From assembly GCA_002842395.1 (NCBI GenBank), contig PHCV01000009.1, forward strand, positions 1-64,000: DNA of 64,000 nucleotides. The letters are read 5' to 3'. Each line of letters begins with the position of its first letter. Positions within the stretch are counted from its first letter, which is position 1. Source of the DNA: Betaproteobacteria bacterium HGW-Betaproteobacteria-11 (GTDB lineage Bacteria; Pseudomonadota; Gammaproteobacteria; Burkholderiales; Rhodocyclaceae). The translations under genes and the position numbers were made by a program. Below, piece by piece: positions 25,675 to 33,541 of the stretch. The notes beneath the pieces are model-generated. The model was not told the origin of the DNA. It did not search any database and worked only from the letters and a program-made list of their open reading frames with translations.

Positions 25675-26994
25675 TCAGGCATGCACCTTGAAGGATGCGG
25701 CGTACTTCTTCGGATCTTTTCCATCCCACACCACACCATCGATCAGCTTGCTCGTACGCATCTCGCTCTTCGGCAAGGCGACCTTGGCTGCGGCGGCGGC
25801 CTGCGTGTAGATGTCGATGCGATTGACCTTCTTCGCCACGGCCAGATAATCCGGATCGCTCTTCAACAACCCCCAGCGCTTGTGCTGGGTAAGGAACCAC
25901 ATGCCATCCGACAGATAGGGAAAGTTGACCGCGCCGTCGTTGAAGAACTTCATGTGATTCTTGTCGTCCCAGACCTTGCCCAAGCCATTGGAATAGCGGC
26001 CAAGCATCCGCTCGAGAATCACCTCCATGTCGGTGTTGATGTAGGACTTCTGCGCCACGGTCTCGGCCGTCGCACGGCGATTGGCGAGCGAAGCATCGAT
26101 CCACCTGCCTGCATCGAGAACCGCTGCCGTCATGGCGCGTGCCGTGTTCGGATTTTTCGCCACGAAGTCGGCCGTGGTGCCGAGCACCTTCTCCGGATGA
26201 TCGGTCCAGATGTCCTGGCTGGTGACGGCGGTGAAACCGATCTTGTCCATGATGGCGCGGTTGTTCCACGGCTCGCCGACGCAGAAGCCATCCATGTTGC
26301 CGACCCGCATGTTGGCGACCATCTGCGGCGGCGGCACGACGATGTTCTTGACATCCTTGAACGGATCGATGCCATGCGCCGCCAGCCAGTAATACAGCCA
26401 CATGGCATGGGTGCCGGTGGGGAAGGTCTGGGCGAAGGTGTATTCGCGTTCCTTCTTCGCCACCAGTTTCGCCAGCGATGCGCCATCGGTCGTGCCCTTG
26501 TCCCGCAGCTGGTTGGAGAGCGTAATGGCCTGGCCGTTGTTGTTGAGCGACATCAGTACCGCCATGTCCTTCTTCGGCCCGCCGATACCCAGTTGCACGC
26601 CATAGACCAGGCCGTAGAGCACATGCGCGGCATCGAGTTCGCCATTGACCAGCTTGTCGCGCACCGCGGCCCACGAGGCTTCCTTCGAGGGAATGATCTT
26701 GATGCCGTACTTCTCGTCGAACTTCTGCACCGCGGCCATGACCACGGAGGAACAATCGGTCAACGGAATGAAGCCGATGCGCACTTCTTTCTTCTCCGGC
26801 GCATCCGAACCGGCCGCCCAGGCGCCGGAGCGAACGCCCGGCGGCACCAGGCCCATCAAGGCCGCGCCAGTGGCCAGACTGACGCCGTGGCGTAGAAAGT
26901 CGCGCCGCGAGGGCGATCCACTCGCCTCTGCCGACTCGGCCACCGAGCTGCTGGCGGTTACGGCGGGCAACGTCTGCTCATTCGTTCTATCCAT
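25675..26994 (-). CDS. nrtA: nitrate ABC transporter substrate-binding protein, Tat-exported
   Basis: Periplasmic nitrate-binding protein. The ATG at 26994 (MDRTNEQTLPAVTA) follows a GGGGAGAG ribosome site and gives 439 residues. A twin-arginine signal SRRDFLRHGVSLATGAAL starts near residue 28. The binding domain begins KKEVRIGFIPLTDCSSVV, with EASWAAVRDKLVNGELDAAH and AHGIDPFKDVKNIVVPPPQM, all typical of NrtA. It has the signal sequence that the cytoplasmic nitrate sensor NasS lacks, so it is a transporter component. It heads the nrtABD-porin operon behind a sigma-54 promoter and a 115-base leader with a terminator-like hairpin. Confidence 0.93.
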   Translation of the reverse strand: MDRTNEQTLPAVTASSSVAESAEASGSPSRRDFLRHGVSLATGAALMGLVPPGVRSGAWAAGSDAPEKKEVRIGFIPLTDCSSVVMAAVQKFDEKYGIKIIPSKEASWAAVRDKLVNGELDAAHVLYGLVYGVQLGIGGPKKDMAVLMSLNNNGQAITLSNQLRDKGTTDGASLAKLVAKKEREYTFAQTFPTGTHAMWLYYWLAAHGIDPFKDVKNIVVPPPQMVANMRVGNMDGFCVGEPWNNRAIMDKIGFTAVTSQDIWTDHPEKVLGTTADFVAKNPNTARAMTAAVLDAGRWIDASLANRRATAETVAQKSYINTDMEVILERMLGRYSNGLGKVWDDKNHMKFFNDGAVNFPYLSDGMWFLTQHKRWGLLKSDPDYLAVAKKVNRIDIYTQAAAAAKVALPKSEMRTSKLIDGVVWDGKDPKKYAASFKVHA

Positions 26995-27017
26995 GTCCAC
27001 TCTCCCCAATCCAGTCC

Positions 27018-27074
27018 AAAAAAAACGGCGCCCGTCGCGCATCCCCTGAAACAGGACACACCACAGACACCGTT
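27018..27074 (-). terminator. leader attenuator before nrtA (possible NasT target)
   Basis: In the nrtA leader RNA the segment AACGGTG (27068-27074) can pair with CGCCGTT (27024-27030), with one G-U pair, and is followed by eight uridines (27018-27025). A shorter local hairpin GCGCGACGGGCGC directly before the U tract is an alternative. Either would work as an intrinsic terminator 25-30 bases before the nrtA start codon. Antitermination at such a site is the known mode of action of NasR and NasT ANTAR proteins. nasT is the adjacent upstream gene. Confidence 0.55.
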
Positions 27075-27120
27075 GTCGTTCGTGCCGGACCGCCATTGAT
27101 CCCGCACATGCAAACCATCA

Positions 27121-27136
27121 AGCAACCTACATGCCA
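27121..27136 (-). promoter_or_regulatory. sigma-54 promoter of nrtABD
   Basis: The minus strand reads TGGCATGTAGGTTGCT, a perfect match to the -24/-12 consensus TGGCAYR-N4-TTGCW. Predicted transcription start is near 27110, giving a leader of about 115 bases that holds the terminator-like hairpin. Confidence 0.85.
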
Positions 27137-27183
27137 GCCTCTGCAAAAATCTTCAGAACCCTTGCCATGACTTGAACTCCGAA

Positions 27184-27212
27184 GAAAACTCGGCGTTGGC
27201 GGAACGCCGCAC
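27184..27212 (+). repeat. 26-bp dispersed repeat, copy 4 (divergent, nrtA upstream region)
   Basis: Reads GAAAACTCGGCGTTGGCG then GAACGCCGCAC. It resembles the consensus core with several changes, and its right half is like the bioH copy (GGCACGCCG). It lies between the nrtA sigma-54 promoter and the NtrC-like sites. The rest of the 318-base gap between nasT and nrtA is taken up by the regulatory sites listed separately. Confidence 0.45.
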
Positions 27213-27225
27213 CGCAACTATTTGC

Positions 27226-27273
27226 TGCACCGCAATAGCACAGGCGGGAGTTGTCTTGCACCGTAACGAGGCA
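27226..27273. promoter_or_regulatory. tandem NtrC-like sites upstream of nrtA
   Basis: Two related 17-base sites lie at 27226-27242 (TGCACCGCAATAGCACA) and 27257-27273 (TGCACCGTAACGAGGCA). Each has a perfect TGCACC half-site and a degenerate second half. Their centres are 31 bases apart, three helical turns, so dimers would sit on the same face of the DNA. They are 115-165 bases upstream of the sigma-54 start point. Confidence 0.5.
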
Positions 27274-27312
27274 TTCAGCCACGGCATGCGGTGGCCGCCT
27301 CTCGACGCCCCG

Positions 27313-27888
27313 CTAAAGCAGAAACTTCGCCATCGCCACCAGGTCGGCCGCGATTTTTCCCAGTGGCTGGGCACGCTCCATCGCCAGAGAGCGCAACGCG
27401 ACATAGGCCTCGTCTTCATCCAGTCCGCGCGTTTTCATCAGGATGCCCTTGGCCTTTTCCACCAGCTTGCGCTCGGACAGTTTCTGCGTCGCCTGGGCCA
27501 GCTCCTGCTTCAGTTGCTGGTGTTCCTCGAAGCGCACGATGGCGACATCGATGATCGGCTTGAGCCGCGCCAGGTCAAGGTTATCGACCACGTAGGCCGA
27601 CACGCCGGCCTTGAATGCCGAACGCATCACATCGGTGTCACGCTCCTGGGTCAGGACGATCACCGGACGCGGCATATCGCGCGTCGTTACCGCCAGGTTT
27701 TCCAGTGTGTCGCGTGAAGGTGAGTTGGTTTCGATGAGGATCACATCCGGACGGATCGCCTCGATTTGCATCGTAAGATCAAGCACCGAGGGCAGCACTG
27801 CGGCAACCTGATAACCGGCCATCGCCAGCGCGGAACACAGTTCAGCCGCCCGGGCGCGGGATTCGTCGATGATCAGGATGCGCAGCAT
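27313..27888 (-). CDS. nasT: ANTAR-domain response regulator NasT
   Basis: RNA-binding antiterminator of nitrate assimilation genes. 191 residues: a receiver-like domain (MLRILIIDESRARAAELCSA, residues 1-115) in which the usual acidic pocket is partly replaced (IDES, LIETNSPS), then the ANTAR domain from about 120 (EEHQQLKQELAQATQKLSER; VEKAKGILMKTRGLDEDEAY). Known NasT binds two stem-loops in the leader and is held back by the nitrate sensor NasS. No nasS gene lies here. The ATG at 27888 gives the canonical receiver start. The gene is 318 bases upstream of nrtA on the same strand. Confidence 0.9.
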   Translation of the reverse strand: MLRILIIDESRARAAELCSALAMAGYQVAAVLPSVLDLTMQIEAIRPDVILIETNSPSRDTLENLAVTTRDMPRPVIVLTQERDTDVMRSAFKAGVSAYVVDNLDLARLKPIIDVAIVRFEEHQQLKQELAQATQKLSERKLVEKAKGILMKTRGLDEDEAYVALRSLAMERAQPLGKIAADLVAMAKFLL

Positions 27889-27900
27889 GCCCGAGGTGCA

Positions 27901-27916
27901 CGCAAGAGGCGTGCCG
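27901..27916 (-). promoter_or_regulatory. possible sigma-54 promoter at the nasT start
   Basis: The minus strand reads CGGCACGCCTCTTGCG, with -24 GG and -12 GC ten bases apart and mismatches only at the two end positions. The predicted start point would be about two bases before the nasT ATG, leaving no room for a ribosome site. It is therefore either a leaderless transcript or a chance match. Confidence 0.3.
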
Positions 27917-27958
27917 ACTCGCCATGCCTGCGCGGGAAGAATCTGGCTTTCCCCTCCC

Positions 27959-29413
27959 TTACTTGCCCTTCTCGAGTTTCTTTTCCTCCACCAGCTGCTG
28001 GCGGAATTCGCGCAGACGGGCATCGGCCTGCGATTGCTCGTAGAAACTGCCGTCGCCGGCCTTCTGCGCCAGTTCCAGCTGCTCGATGGCTTCGGCCAGG
28101 CGCCCTTCGAGAACATAGTTTTCCGCCTGGGCCCGATGCTGCTGCAGGTGCTGGCCGAGGGCGGCATAGGTCCTGGCCTGCAACGCATACAGCGTGGCAT
28201 CTGCAGAGTAATTGAGCAGATCGTCATTCGCCACCTTGAGCGCGGCCGGAGGCTGGTGTGCATCGAGCAGGGCCTCGATCAGGCCATAGACCACGGCGCG
28301 CTCGGCGGGATGACGGGCGTAGGCGGCACGCAGAATATTCACCGCCCCGGCCGCATCGTTCTGCTTGCCGCGCAGTTCGGCGGCCAGGGTATCGATCAGC
28401 GGCAAACCCAGCTTCAGGCGCCGCAGTTCAGCCACCTGCCGTTCGGCCTCGGCCAGCTTGCCGGCCCGGGCCAGCGCACGGGCCAGGCCGTACCGCACGG
28501 CGCCTTCGCTGCCGGAAAACTTGTGGCCGTCGAGCCGGCTCTGAAATTCGAGCACGGCATCCTGCGCACTGCCTTCCGCAGCGCGCAGCTTGGCCTTGAC
28601 CAGCTGGAACTCGAGCGAATCGGGCACCTGCCTGAAGTGCAGGCCCTGAATCCGGTTGCCGATGTCGGCCAGCCGTTCGGTGGTCAGCGGATGGGTGCGC
28701 AAATACACCGGGGCGTTGTTTTCGTACAGCCGGCCGAACTTCTGCAGACGGCCGAAAAAGCTTTCCATGCCGCGCACGTCGTACCCCGAACGCTGCAGGA
28801 GTTGCAGCCCGAGCCGGTCGGCCTCGCGCTCGAAATCGCGCGAGTAGTTGAGCTGGCTTTGAATCCCCGCCGCCTGACCGGCCAGGGCGGCACCCACGGC
28901 GACGTCGGGATTGCTGCGCGCGGCCAGCACCGCCACCGCCAGCCCGACCAGGCCCGCGATCTGGCTCTGCCCCGACTTGTTGATCAGCCGCGCCAGGTGG
29001 TGCTGGGTGACATGGGACATTTCGTGCGCCAGCACCGAGGCCAGCTCGGATTCCGATTCGGCGGCAAGGATCAGGCCGGTATGCACGCCGATGAAGCCAC
29101 CGGGCATGGCGAAGGCATTGAGCGTCATGTCATGCAGGGCGAAGAGCTCGAAACTCTGCCGCGATTCCGCGATTTGTGCGGCCAGCCGGTTGCCGAGCCG
29201 GTTGAGATAGGCATTGACCTCTGGATCGCCCAACCAGGCGGGATCGCGGCGAATCTCGACCATCGCCTGCTCGCCGATGCGGCGCTCGATTGCCGGCGAG
29301 ATCTCGACCTGGGCCGCCTCGCCCAGATCGGGTAATCCCTCGCCCAGCGCCGGCACGGACAGCATCAGCCAAAGAGGAAGCAGCAGCGGACGAACGAGCA
29401 TGGATGGGTTCAT
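27959..29413 (-). CDS. bepA: periplasmic M48 metalloprotease with TPR domain (BepA-like)
   Basis: Zinc protease of outer-membrane protein quality control. 484 residues from the ATG at 29413 ([20 protein letters not shown]), with a signal peptide ending near PALGEG. The catalytic motif is [13 protein letters not shown] near residue 137, and the third ligand region [10 protein letters not shown] lies near 197. [11 protein letters not shown] upstream is also typical. The C-terminal half (from about 290) consists of TPR-like helices rich in Ala/Leu/Arg ([20 protein letters not shown]). Divergent from moaC across a 48-base gap. The match to E. coli BepA/YfgC is by domain order and length. Confidence 0.88.
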   Translation of the reverse strand: MNPSMLVRPLLLPLWLMLSVPALGEGLPDLGEAAQVEISPAIERRIGEQAMVEIRRDPAWLGDPEVNAYLNRLGNRLAAQIAESRQSFELFALHDMTLNAFAMPGGFIGVHTGLILAAESESELASVLAHEMSHVTQHHLARLINKSGQSQIAGLVGLAVAVLAARSNPDVAVGAALAGQAAGIQSQLNYSRDFEREADRLGLQLLQRSGYDVRGMESFFGRLQKFGRLYENNAPVYLRTHPLTTERLADIGNRIQGLHFRQVPDSLEFQLVKAKLRAAEGSAQDAVLEFQSRLDGHKFSGSEGAVRYGLARALARAGKLAEAERQVAELRRLKLGLPLIDTLAAELRGKQNDAAGAVNILRAAYARHPAERAVVYGLIEALLDAHQPPAALKVANDDLLNYSADATLYALQARTYAALGQHLQQHRAQAENYVLEGRLAEAIEQLELAQKAGDGSFYEQSQADARLREFRQQLVEEKKLEKGK

Positions 29414-29461
29414 CCCGCTATGATAGCGGCTCCCGAAAAACCGGATGTGACACGATATTTC

Positions 29462-29959
29462 ATGAGTGCAGCAAACGAATCCCTCACCCACTTCAATGCC
29501 GCGGGCCAGGCGCACATGGTCGATGTCGGCGCCAAGCCCGAAACGGCCCGCGTCGCCCGCGTGCACGGCTGCATCCGCATGGCCCCGACCACCTTCGCGC
29601 TGATCGCCGGCGGCGCGGCGAAGAAAGGCGACGTGCTGGGCATCGCCCGCATCGCCGCGATCCAGGGAGCCAAGCGCACCGCCGAGCTGATTCCGCTCTG
29701 CCATCCGCTCGCCCTGACCCGTGTCGGCGTGGACTTCCGCCTCGATGCCGAAACGAGCCGCGTGCACATCGAGGTCACGGCGGAAACTGTTGGCCGCACC
29801 GGCGTCGAGATGGAGGCGCTGACCGCCGCCAGTGTCGGCCTGCTCACCATTTATGACATGTGTAAGGCAGTGGATCGCGGCATGGTGATCGAGGAAATCC
29901 ACCTGCTGGAGAAAGCCGGCGGCAAGTCGGGGCACTGGCTCGCCGATGCCGTCCGCTGA
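29462..29959 (+). CDS. moaC: cyclic pyranopterin monophosphate synthase MoaC
   Basis: Makes cyclic pyranopterin monophosphate from the MoaA product in molybdenum cofactor synthesis, which the nitrate reductase NasA needs. The start at 29462 ([20 protein letters not shown]) gives 165 residues, close to the E. coli length. Conserved segments are [14 protein letters not shown] near residue 16, [11 protein letters not shown] near 73, [15 protein letters not shown] near 107, and [12 protein letters not shown] with the catalytic Lys/Asp near 128. It overlaps the heme A synthase gene by 14 bases. Confidence 0.96.
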   Translation: MSAANESLTHFNAAGQAHMVDVGAKPETARVARVHGCIRMAPTTFALIAGGAAKKGDVLGIARIAAIQGAKRTAELIPLCHPLALTRVGVDFRLDAETSRVHIEVTAETVGRTGVEMEALTAASVGLLTIYDMCKAVDRGMVIEEIHLLEKAGGKSGHWLADAVR

Positions 29960-31019
29960 CCTCGCGCGACCCGCGCGCCGCGCCATCGCCCGCTGGCTGA
30001 TGGCCTGCTGTGCGATGGTCTTCCTCACCCTGATCGTCGGCGGGGTGACGCGGCTCACCCACTCGGGGCTGTCGATCGTCGAATGGCAGCCGCTGATCGG
30101 CGCCCTTCCGCCGCTTTCCGAGGCCAACTGGCAGACGCTATTCGCCAAGTACCAGCAGACGCCGGAGTTCATCCTCCGTAACCACGACATGACGCTCGCC
30201 GGCTTCCAATCCATCTTCTGGTGGGAGTGGACGCACCGCCTGTCCGGCCGATTGATCGGCGCAGTCTTTCTCCTGCCCTATCTGTGGTTCCTCGTCCGCG
30301 GCCAACTGCGCGGCCCACTGGCCTGGAAGGTGGCCGGCTTCTTCCTGCTCGGCGGCCTGCAGGGAGCGATGGGCTGGTACATGGTGAAGAGCGGGCTGGT
30401 CGATGATCCGCGCGTGTCGCAGTACCGGCTGGCGGCGCACCTCGGCCTGGCTTTCCTGATCTTCGGCCTGATGGCATGGACCGCGCTTGGACTGTTCGAA
30501 CCGCGCAGGCAAAAAATCGGCGCTGGCAAGGCGGCGAACGATGCGCGGCAAACCCGTACCCGCCGCTTCGGCGCGCTACTGATCGCCCTGGTTTTCCTGA
30601 TGGCGCTCAGTGGCGCCCTGGTCGCCGGCATTCACGCGGGCCTGGCCTACAACACCTTCCCGCTGATGAACGGTCATCTTTTGCCGCCGGAAGCCTTTCT
30701 GCTCGATCCGCCGTGGCTGAATTTCTTCAGCAACATGGCGCTGGTGCAGTTCGATCATCGCCTGCTGGCCCTCCTGCTCCTGCTCCTCGTGCCCTGGTTC
30801 GCCGTCCGCGTCTGGCAAGACTTTCCCGCGGCACGCGCGCCGGCGCAGGTGCTCGCCGCCTGGCTGCTGGTCCAGCTCGGCCTCGGCGTCGGCACGCTGA
30901 TGATGCGCGTGCCGCTGCCGCTGGCGGCGGCGCACCAAGCCGGGGCGATGATCCTCTTCGCCCTGGTGATCTGGGTCAATCACGCGATACGGCGACAGCC
31001 GCAGCCGCCTCATTCGTAG
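29946..31019 (+). CDS. ctaA: heme A synthase (COX15/CtaA)
   Basis: Converts heme O to heme A for aa3-type cytochrome oxidase. 357 residues with eight membrane helices. Family landmarks are [19 protein letters not shown] near residue 32, [11 protein letters not shown] near 78, [15 protein letters not shown] near 95, [17 protein letters not shown] near 228 and [11 protein letters not shown] near 275, which supply the conserved heme-ligand histidines. Between the two four-helix halves lies the linker [20 protein letters not shown], encoded by a dispersed repeat copy at 30511-30536. It overlaps moaC at the 5' end and greB (convergent) by ten bases. Confidence 0.94.
   Translation: MPSADLARPARRAIARWLMACCAMVFLTLIVGGVTRLTHSGLSIVEWQPLIGALPPLSEANWQTLFAKYQQTPEFILRNHDMTLAGFQSIFWWEWTHRLSGRLIGAVFLLPYLWFLVRGQLRGPLAWKVAGFFLLGGLQGAMGWYMVKSGLVDDPRVSQYRLAAHLGLAFLIFGLMAWTALGLFEPRRQKIGAGKAANDARQTRTRRFGALLIALVFLMALSGALVAGIHAGLAYNTFPLMNGHLLPPEAFLLDPPWLNFFSNMALVQFDHRLLALLLLLLVPWFAVRVWQDFPAARAPAQVLAAWLLVQLGLGVGTLMMRVPLPLAAAHQAGAMILFALVIWVNHAIRRQPQPPHS
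30511..30536 (+). repeat. 26-bp dispersed repeat, copy 5 (inside ctaA)
   Basis: Reads AAAAAATCGGCGCTGGCA then AGGCGGCG. It is in sense orientation, in frame, and encodes QKIGAGKAA in the central cytoplasmic linker of heme A synthase, a position that should tolerate extra residues. Confidence 0.75.
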
Positions 31020-31576
31020 CGGATGTCGACGATCTCCAGCTCGCGTACCCCGCCGGGACTCTCGAAGCGCACCAGGTCGCCCGCCCGCGCCTTGATCAGC
31101 GCCCGCGCCAGCGGCGAGATCCAGCTGATGTGCCCGGCGCCCGGTTCGGCTTCGTCGATGCCGACGATCCGATAGATCGCCTCGCCGCCGGCCTCGTCGC
31201 AGACCACCACCGTGGCGCCGAAGAACACCTGGTCGCGGTTTTCCTGCCGCGCCGGGTCGACCACCACGGCCGATTCGAGACGCTTGGCAAGGAAACGGAT
31301 GCGCCGGTCGATCTCGCGCAGGCGCTTCTTGCCATAGATGTAATCGCCATTTTCCGAGCGGTCGCCATTGCTCGCCGCCCAGGACACCACCTGCACCAGA
31401 TTCGGCCGCTCGACCTTGACCAGGCGCTCGAATTCGGCACGCAGAGCGGCATGGCCGCGCGGCGTTACATAGTTGTTCGAACCGCCGGGCAGAGCGGGCG
31501 CAGCCTCGTCGACCTCATCTTCGTCGACCTCATCTTCGTCGGCGTCCTCGCTGTCACGGACGAAAGCCTTGTTCAT
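31010..31576 (-). CDS. greB: transcription elongation factor GreB
   Basis: Rescues backtracked RNA polymerase by stimulating transcript cleavage. 188 residues. An acidic N-terminal extension (DSEDADEDEVDEDEVDEAA) precedes the coiled coil (NYVTPRGHAALRAEFERL; SENGDYIYGKKRLREIDRRI) with the conserved acidic tip residues near SENGDY. The FKBP-like C-terminal domain includes GHISWISPLARALI. The acidic extension is encoded by a 15-base unit (TCGTCGACCTCATCT on the plus strand) repeated perfectly at 31506-31520 and 31521-31535, with a partial third copy. Confidence 0.95.
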   Translation of the reverse strand: MNKAFVRDSEDADEDEVDEDEVDEAAPALPGGSNNYVTPRGHAALRAEFERLVKVERPNLVQVVSWAASNGDRSENGDYIYGKKRLREIDRRIRFLAKRLESAVVVDPARQENRDQVFFGATVVVCDEAGGEAIYRIVGIDEAEPGAGHISWISPLARALIKARAGDLVRFESPGGVRELEIVDIRYE

Positions 31577-32544
31577 CGCCGCTTCGCCTCCGCCGCACGC
31601 GCCGCCTTCGCTGCCGCGTAGAGCGGCACCACCTCGGGCAGATGGCGTTCGATGTCGCGCACCCGGTTGTCACCCGCCGGGTGGGTGGACAGGAACTCCG
31701 GCGGCGCACCCTTGTTGGCCGCCATCATCTTCTGCCACAGAGAAATCCCTGCGCGCGGATCGAAGCCGGCGCGGGCGGCGAGATCGAGGCCGACCAGATC
31801 GGCCTCGTTTTCATCGCTGCGCGAAAATTTCAGATTCAGCAGATCGCCGCCGAAACGGAAGGCGCCGGCATACCGGCCACCACCGATCAGTTCGCCGAGC
31901 AGGCTGGCACCCAGCTGGGTCAGGCCGCTCTTGGCCATCCGTTCGCGGGCATGTTCGCGCAGGGCATGGGCGATCTCGTGGCCGAGCACCACGGCCAGCT
32001 CGTCATCGCTGAGCTTGAGGCCATCGCTAAGGCCGGTGAACACCGCGATCTTGCCGCCCGGCATGCAAAAAGCATTGACCTGCTTCGATCCGATCAGATT
32101 CACTTCCCACCGCCATTCCCCGACGCGCGGATTGAAGCGACCGGCAAAGGGAATCAGCCGGCCGGCAATCGCACGCAGGCGCACGACCTGCGGATGCCGC
32201 TCGGGCGCCAGGGCCCCCTTGGCCGCGGCCTGCTGCTTCAACTGCTCGTACTCGAGCGTGGCCTGCTGTTCGAGCTCGCCGGCCGGCACCAGGTTGCGCA
32301 GCGCCGAGGGCTTGCCGACATCGATGCCTTCAGCATGCGCCGGCAGGGCGCACAGGATGCCCCCATGGAACAAGATCAAGCAACAGGAAATTATTTTTAC
32401 CGTGGAGTATCCACAGCCGCGCCCCGTGGTATCGAGCGTAGCGAGCAAGCCGCCTCCCCCGCCCCGGAGCGGGGGTTGGGGAGAGGGGGGCCTGAAAAAG
32501 GTTCGGATCACCGAGGCTCCGGTCATCATCATTTCCAGAGCCAT
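31573..32544 (-). CDS. periplasmic M48 metalloprotease, start uncertain
   Basis: Zinc protease related to LoiP/Oma1-like proteins. The catalytic motif is VLGHEIAHALREHA, and SDENEADLVG supplies the third ligand. FCMPGGKIAVFTGL and FLSTHPAGDNRV are also typical. The open frame has 323 residues, but the first 45 (PPSPQPPLRGGGGG...) come from an intergenic-type GC-rich repeat. The likely signal peptide KIISCCLILFHGGILCALPAHA has no ATG or GTG just before it. Translation starts either at 32544, making a long odd leader peptide, or at a TTG near 32375. The gene overlaps greB by four bases. Confidence 0.8.
   Translation of the reverse strand: MALEMMMTGASVIRTFFRPPSPQPPLRGGGGGLLATLDTTGRGCGYSTVKIISCCLILFHGGILCALPAHAEGIDVGKPSALRNLVPAGELEQQATLEYEQLKQQAAAKGALAPERHPQVVRLRAIAGRLIPFAGRFNPRVGEWRWEVNLIGSKQVNAFCMPGGKIAVFTGLSDGLKLSDDELAVVLGHEIAHALREHARERMAKSGLTQLGASLLGELIGGGRYAGAFRFGGDLLNLKFSRSDENEADLVGLDLAARAGFDPRAGISLWQKMMAANKGAPPEFLSTHPAGDNRVRDIERHLPEVVPLYAAAKAARAAEAKRR
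32456..32475. repeat. GC-rich hairpin repeat at the 5' end of the M48 gene
   Basis: The 20 bases CCCCCGCCCCGGAGCGGGGG form a seven-base-pair stem with a six-base loop, followed by a G-rich tract. Such elements usually lie between genes in proteobacteria. Here it falls within the open frame of the M48 protease, between its possible start at 32544 and the signal peptide. Confidence 0.5.
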
Positions 32545-32569
32545 AACGATCGCCTTGGGATGATGGTGT

Positions 32570-33469
32570 TCACTCGCCTTCTCCGCCCAGCGCCTCGATC
32601 AGTTCGGCGACCAACAGCGCCAGTTCGCCACTCATCAGGACGAAATCCGCGGCGAACAGGTCATCGCTTCCCTCGGCCTGACGTTCGGCCTCTTCCTTGA
32701 GCAGGTCGAGAAAGGCCAGCCGCTTGATCTGCAACTGCTCGGTAAGGACGAAGGAAATCCGGTCGTTCCAGGTCAACGCCAGGCGTGTCGCCGTCTTGCC
32801 GGCGGCGATGTGGGCGCGTATCTCGTCACTATCGAGACCATGGCGGACATAGCGCACGGCCGCGCGCTCTTCGGTCGCGGCGCGCAATTCGCAATCGCGG
32901 TCGATGCTGAAGCTGCCCGGCGCATCGCCTGCGGCCAGCCACCGGGTCAGCGCCGTGGCGGGCGTCAGCCGGGTTTTCAATAACGTCAGCGGCAGCTCGC
33001 CGAGCGCGAGCTTGAGCTGTTCGATGACCTCGTCGGCTCGCGCGCTGGACGCCGCATCGACCACCAGCAGACGATGCACGGGATCGATCCAGACGTAGGT
33101 CAGGCTGCGCTTGACGAAGGCGCGGGGCAAGAGTTCCTGCTCGATCTGCTCGAAGATCTCGCGCAACTGCTTGCGGCCCGGGCGGTAGCCTTGCGCCGCC
33201 TCGATCTCGGCCGTCCTGGCCTGCGCGTACTGGCGCACCACGGCGGGTGGCAGCAGCTTCTGCTCGATGCCCAGGGCGATCAGTTGCTGGCCCTGCTGGG
33301 CAAACACCGGCTCGCCTTCGATGCCGCGTGGCGGCACCCAGCCGCGGGCGACGCGGTCGCTGGCACCACAACCTTGAAACGCCTTGCGTGTCAGTTTTTC
33401 GGCCAGCACCTCGCCAGTCAGGTTCCAGGCGTCGGTCAGACGAAAGAGTTGCAGATTACGAAACCACAT
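32570..33469 (-). CDS. rdgC: recombination-associated protein RdgC
   Basis: Ring-shaped nucleoid-associated protein that binds double-stranded DNA and restrains RecA. 299 residues, the normal length. The sequence begins MWFRNLQLFRLTDAW. Family segments are GWVPPRGIEGEPVF near residue 43, KLLPPAVVRQYAQ near 72, GYRPGRKQLREIFEQIEQEL near 93, WIDPVHRLLVVDAAS near 127 and LALTWNDRISFVL near 232. It is a single gene, separated from the downstream M48 gene by 25 bases. The 72 bases on its 5' side contain a dispersed repeat copy. Confidence 0.95.
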   Translation of the reverse strand: MWFRNLQLFRLTDAWNLTGEVLAEKLTRKAFQGCGASDRVARGWVPPRGIEGEPVFAQQGQQLIALGIEQKLLPPAVVRQYAQARTAEIEAAQGYRPGRKQLREIFEQIEQELLPRAFVKRSLTYVWIDPVHRLLVVDAASSARADEVIEQLKLALGELPLTLLKTRLTPATALTRWLAAGDAPGSFSIDRDCELRAATEERAAVRYVRHGLDSDEIRAHIAAGKTATRLALTWNDRISFVLTEQLQIKRLAFLDLLKEEAERQAEGSDDLFAADFVLMSGELALLVAELIEALGGEGE

Positions 33470-33500
33470 GGGCAGGCACTCGATTCAGAGGGTAAATTTT

Positions 33501-33536
33501 GGCGGCGTCTCGCCGTCTCGCCAACGCCGACTTTTT
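33501..33536 (-). repeat. 26-bp dispersed repeat, copy 6 (intergenic, with partial duplication)
   Basis: The core at 33511-33536 is the complement of the consensus (CGCCGTCTCGCCAACGCC then GACTTTTT). It is preceded by GGCGGCGTCT, so the CGTCTCGCC end is duplicated in tandem. It lies between rdgC and the decarboxylase stop codon, five bases from that stop. Confidence 0.75.
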
Positions 33537-33541
33537 CAGGA

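Noticed and set aside
25675-26994. Reading the nrtA product as the nitrate sensor NasS
   Set aside because: It has a Tat export signal and heads a complete ABC transporter operon. NasS proteins are cytoplasmic.
27901-27916. Sigma-54 site as the certain promoter of nasT
   Set aside because: Kept only as a low-confidence feature, because the start point would fall about two bases before the start codon, leaving no ribosome site.
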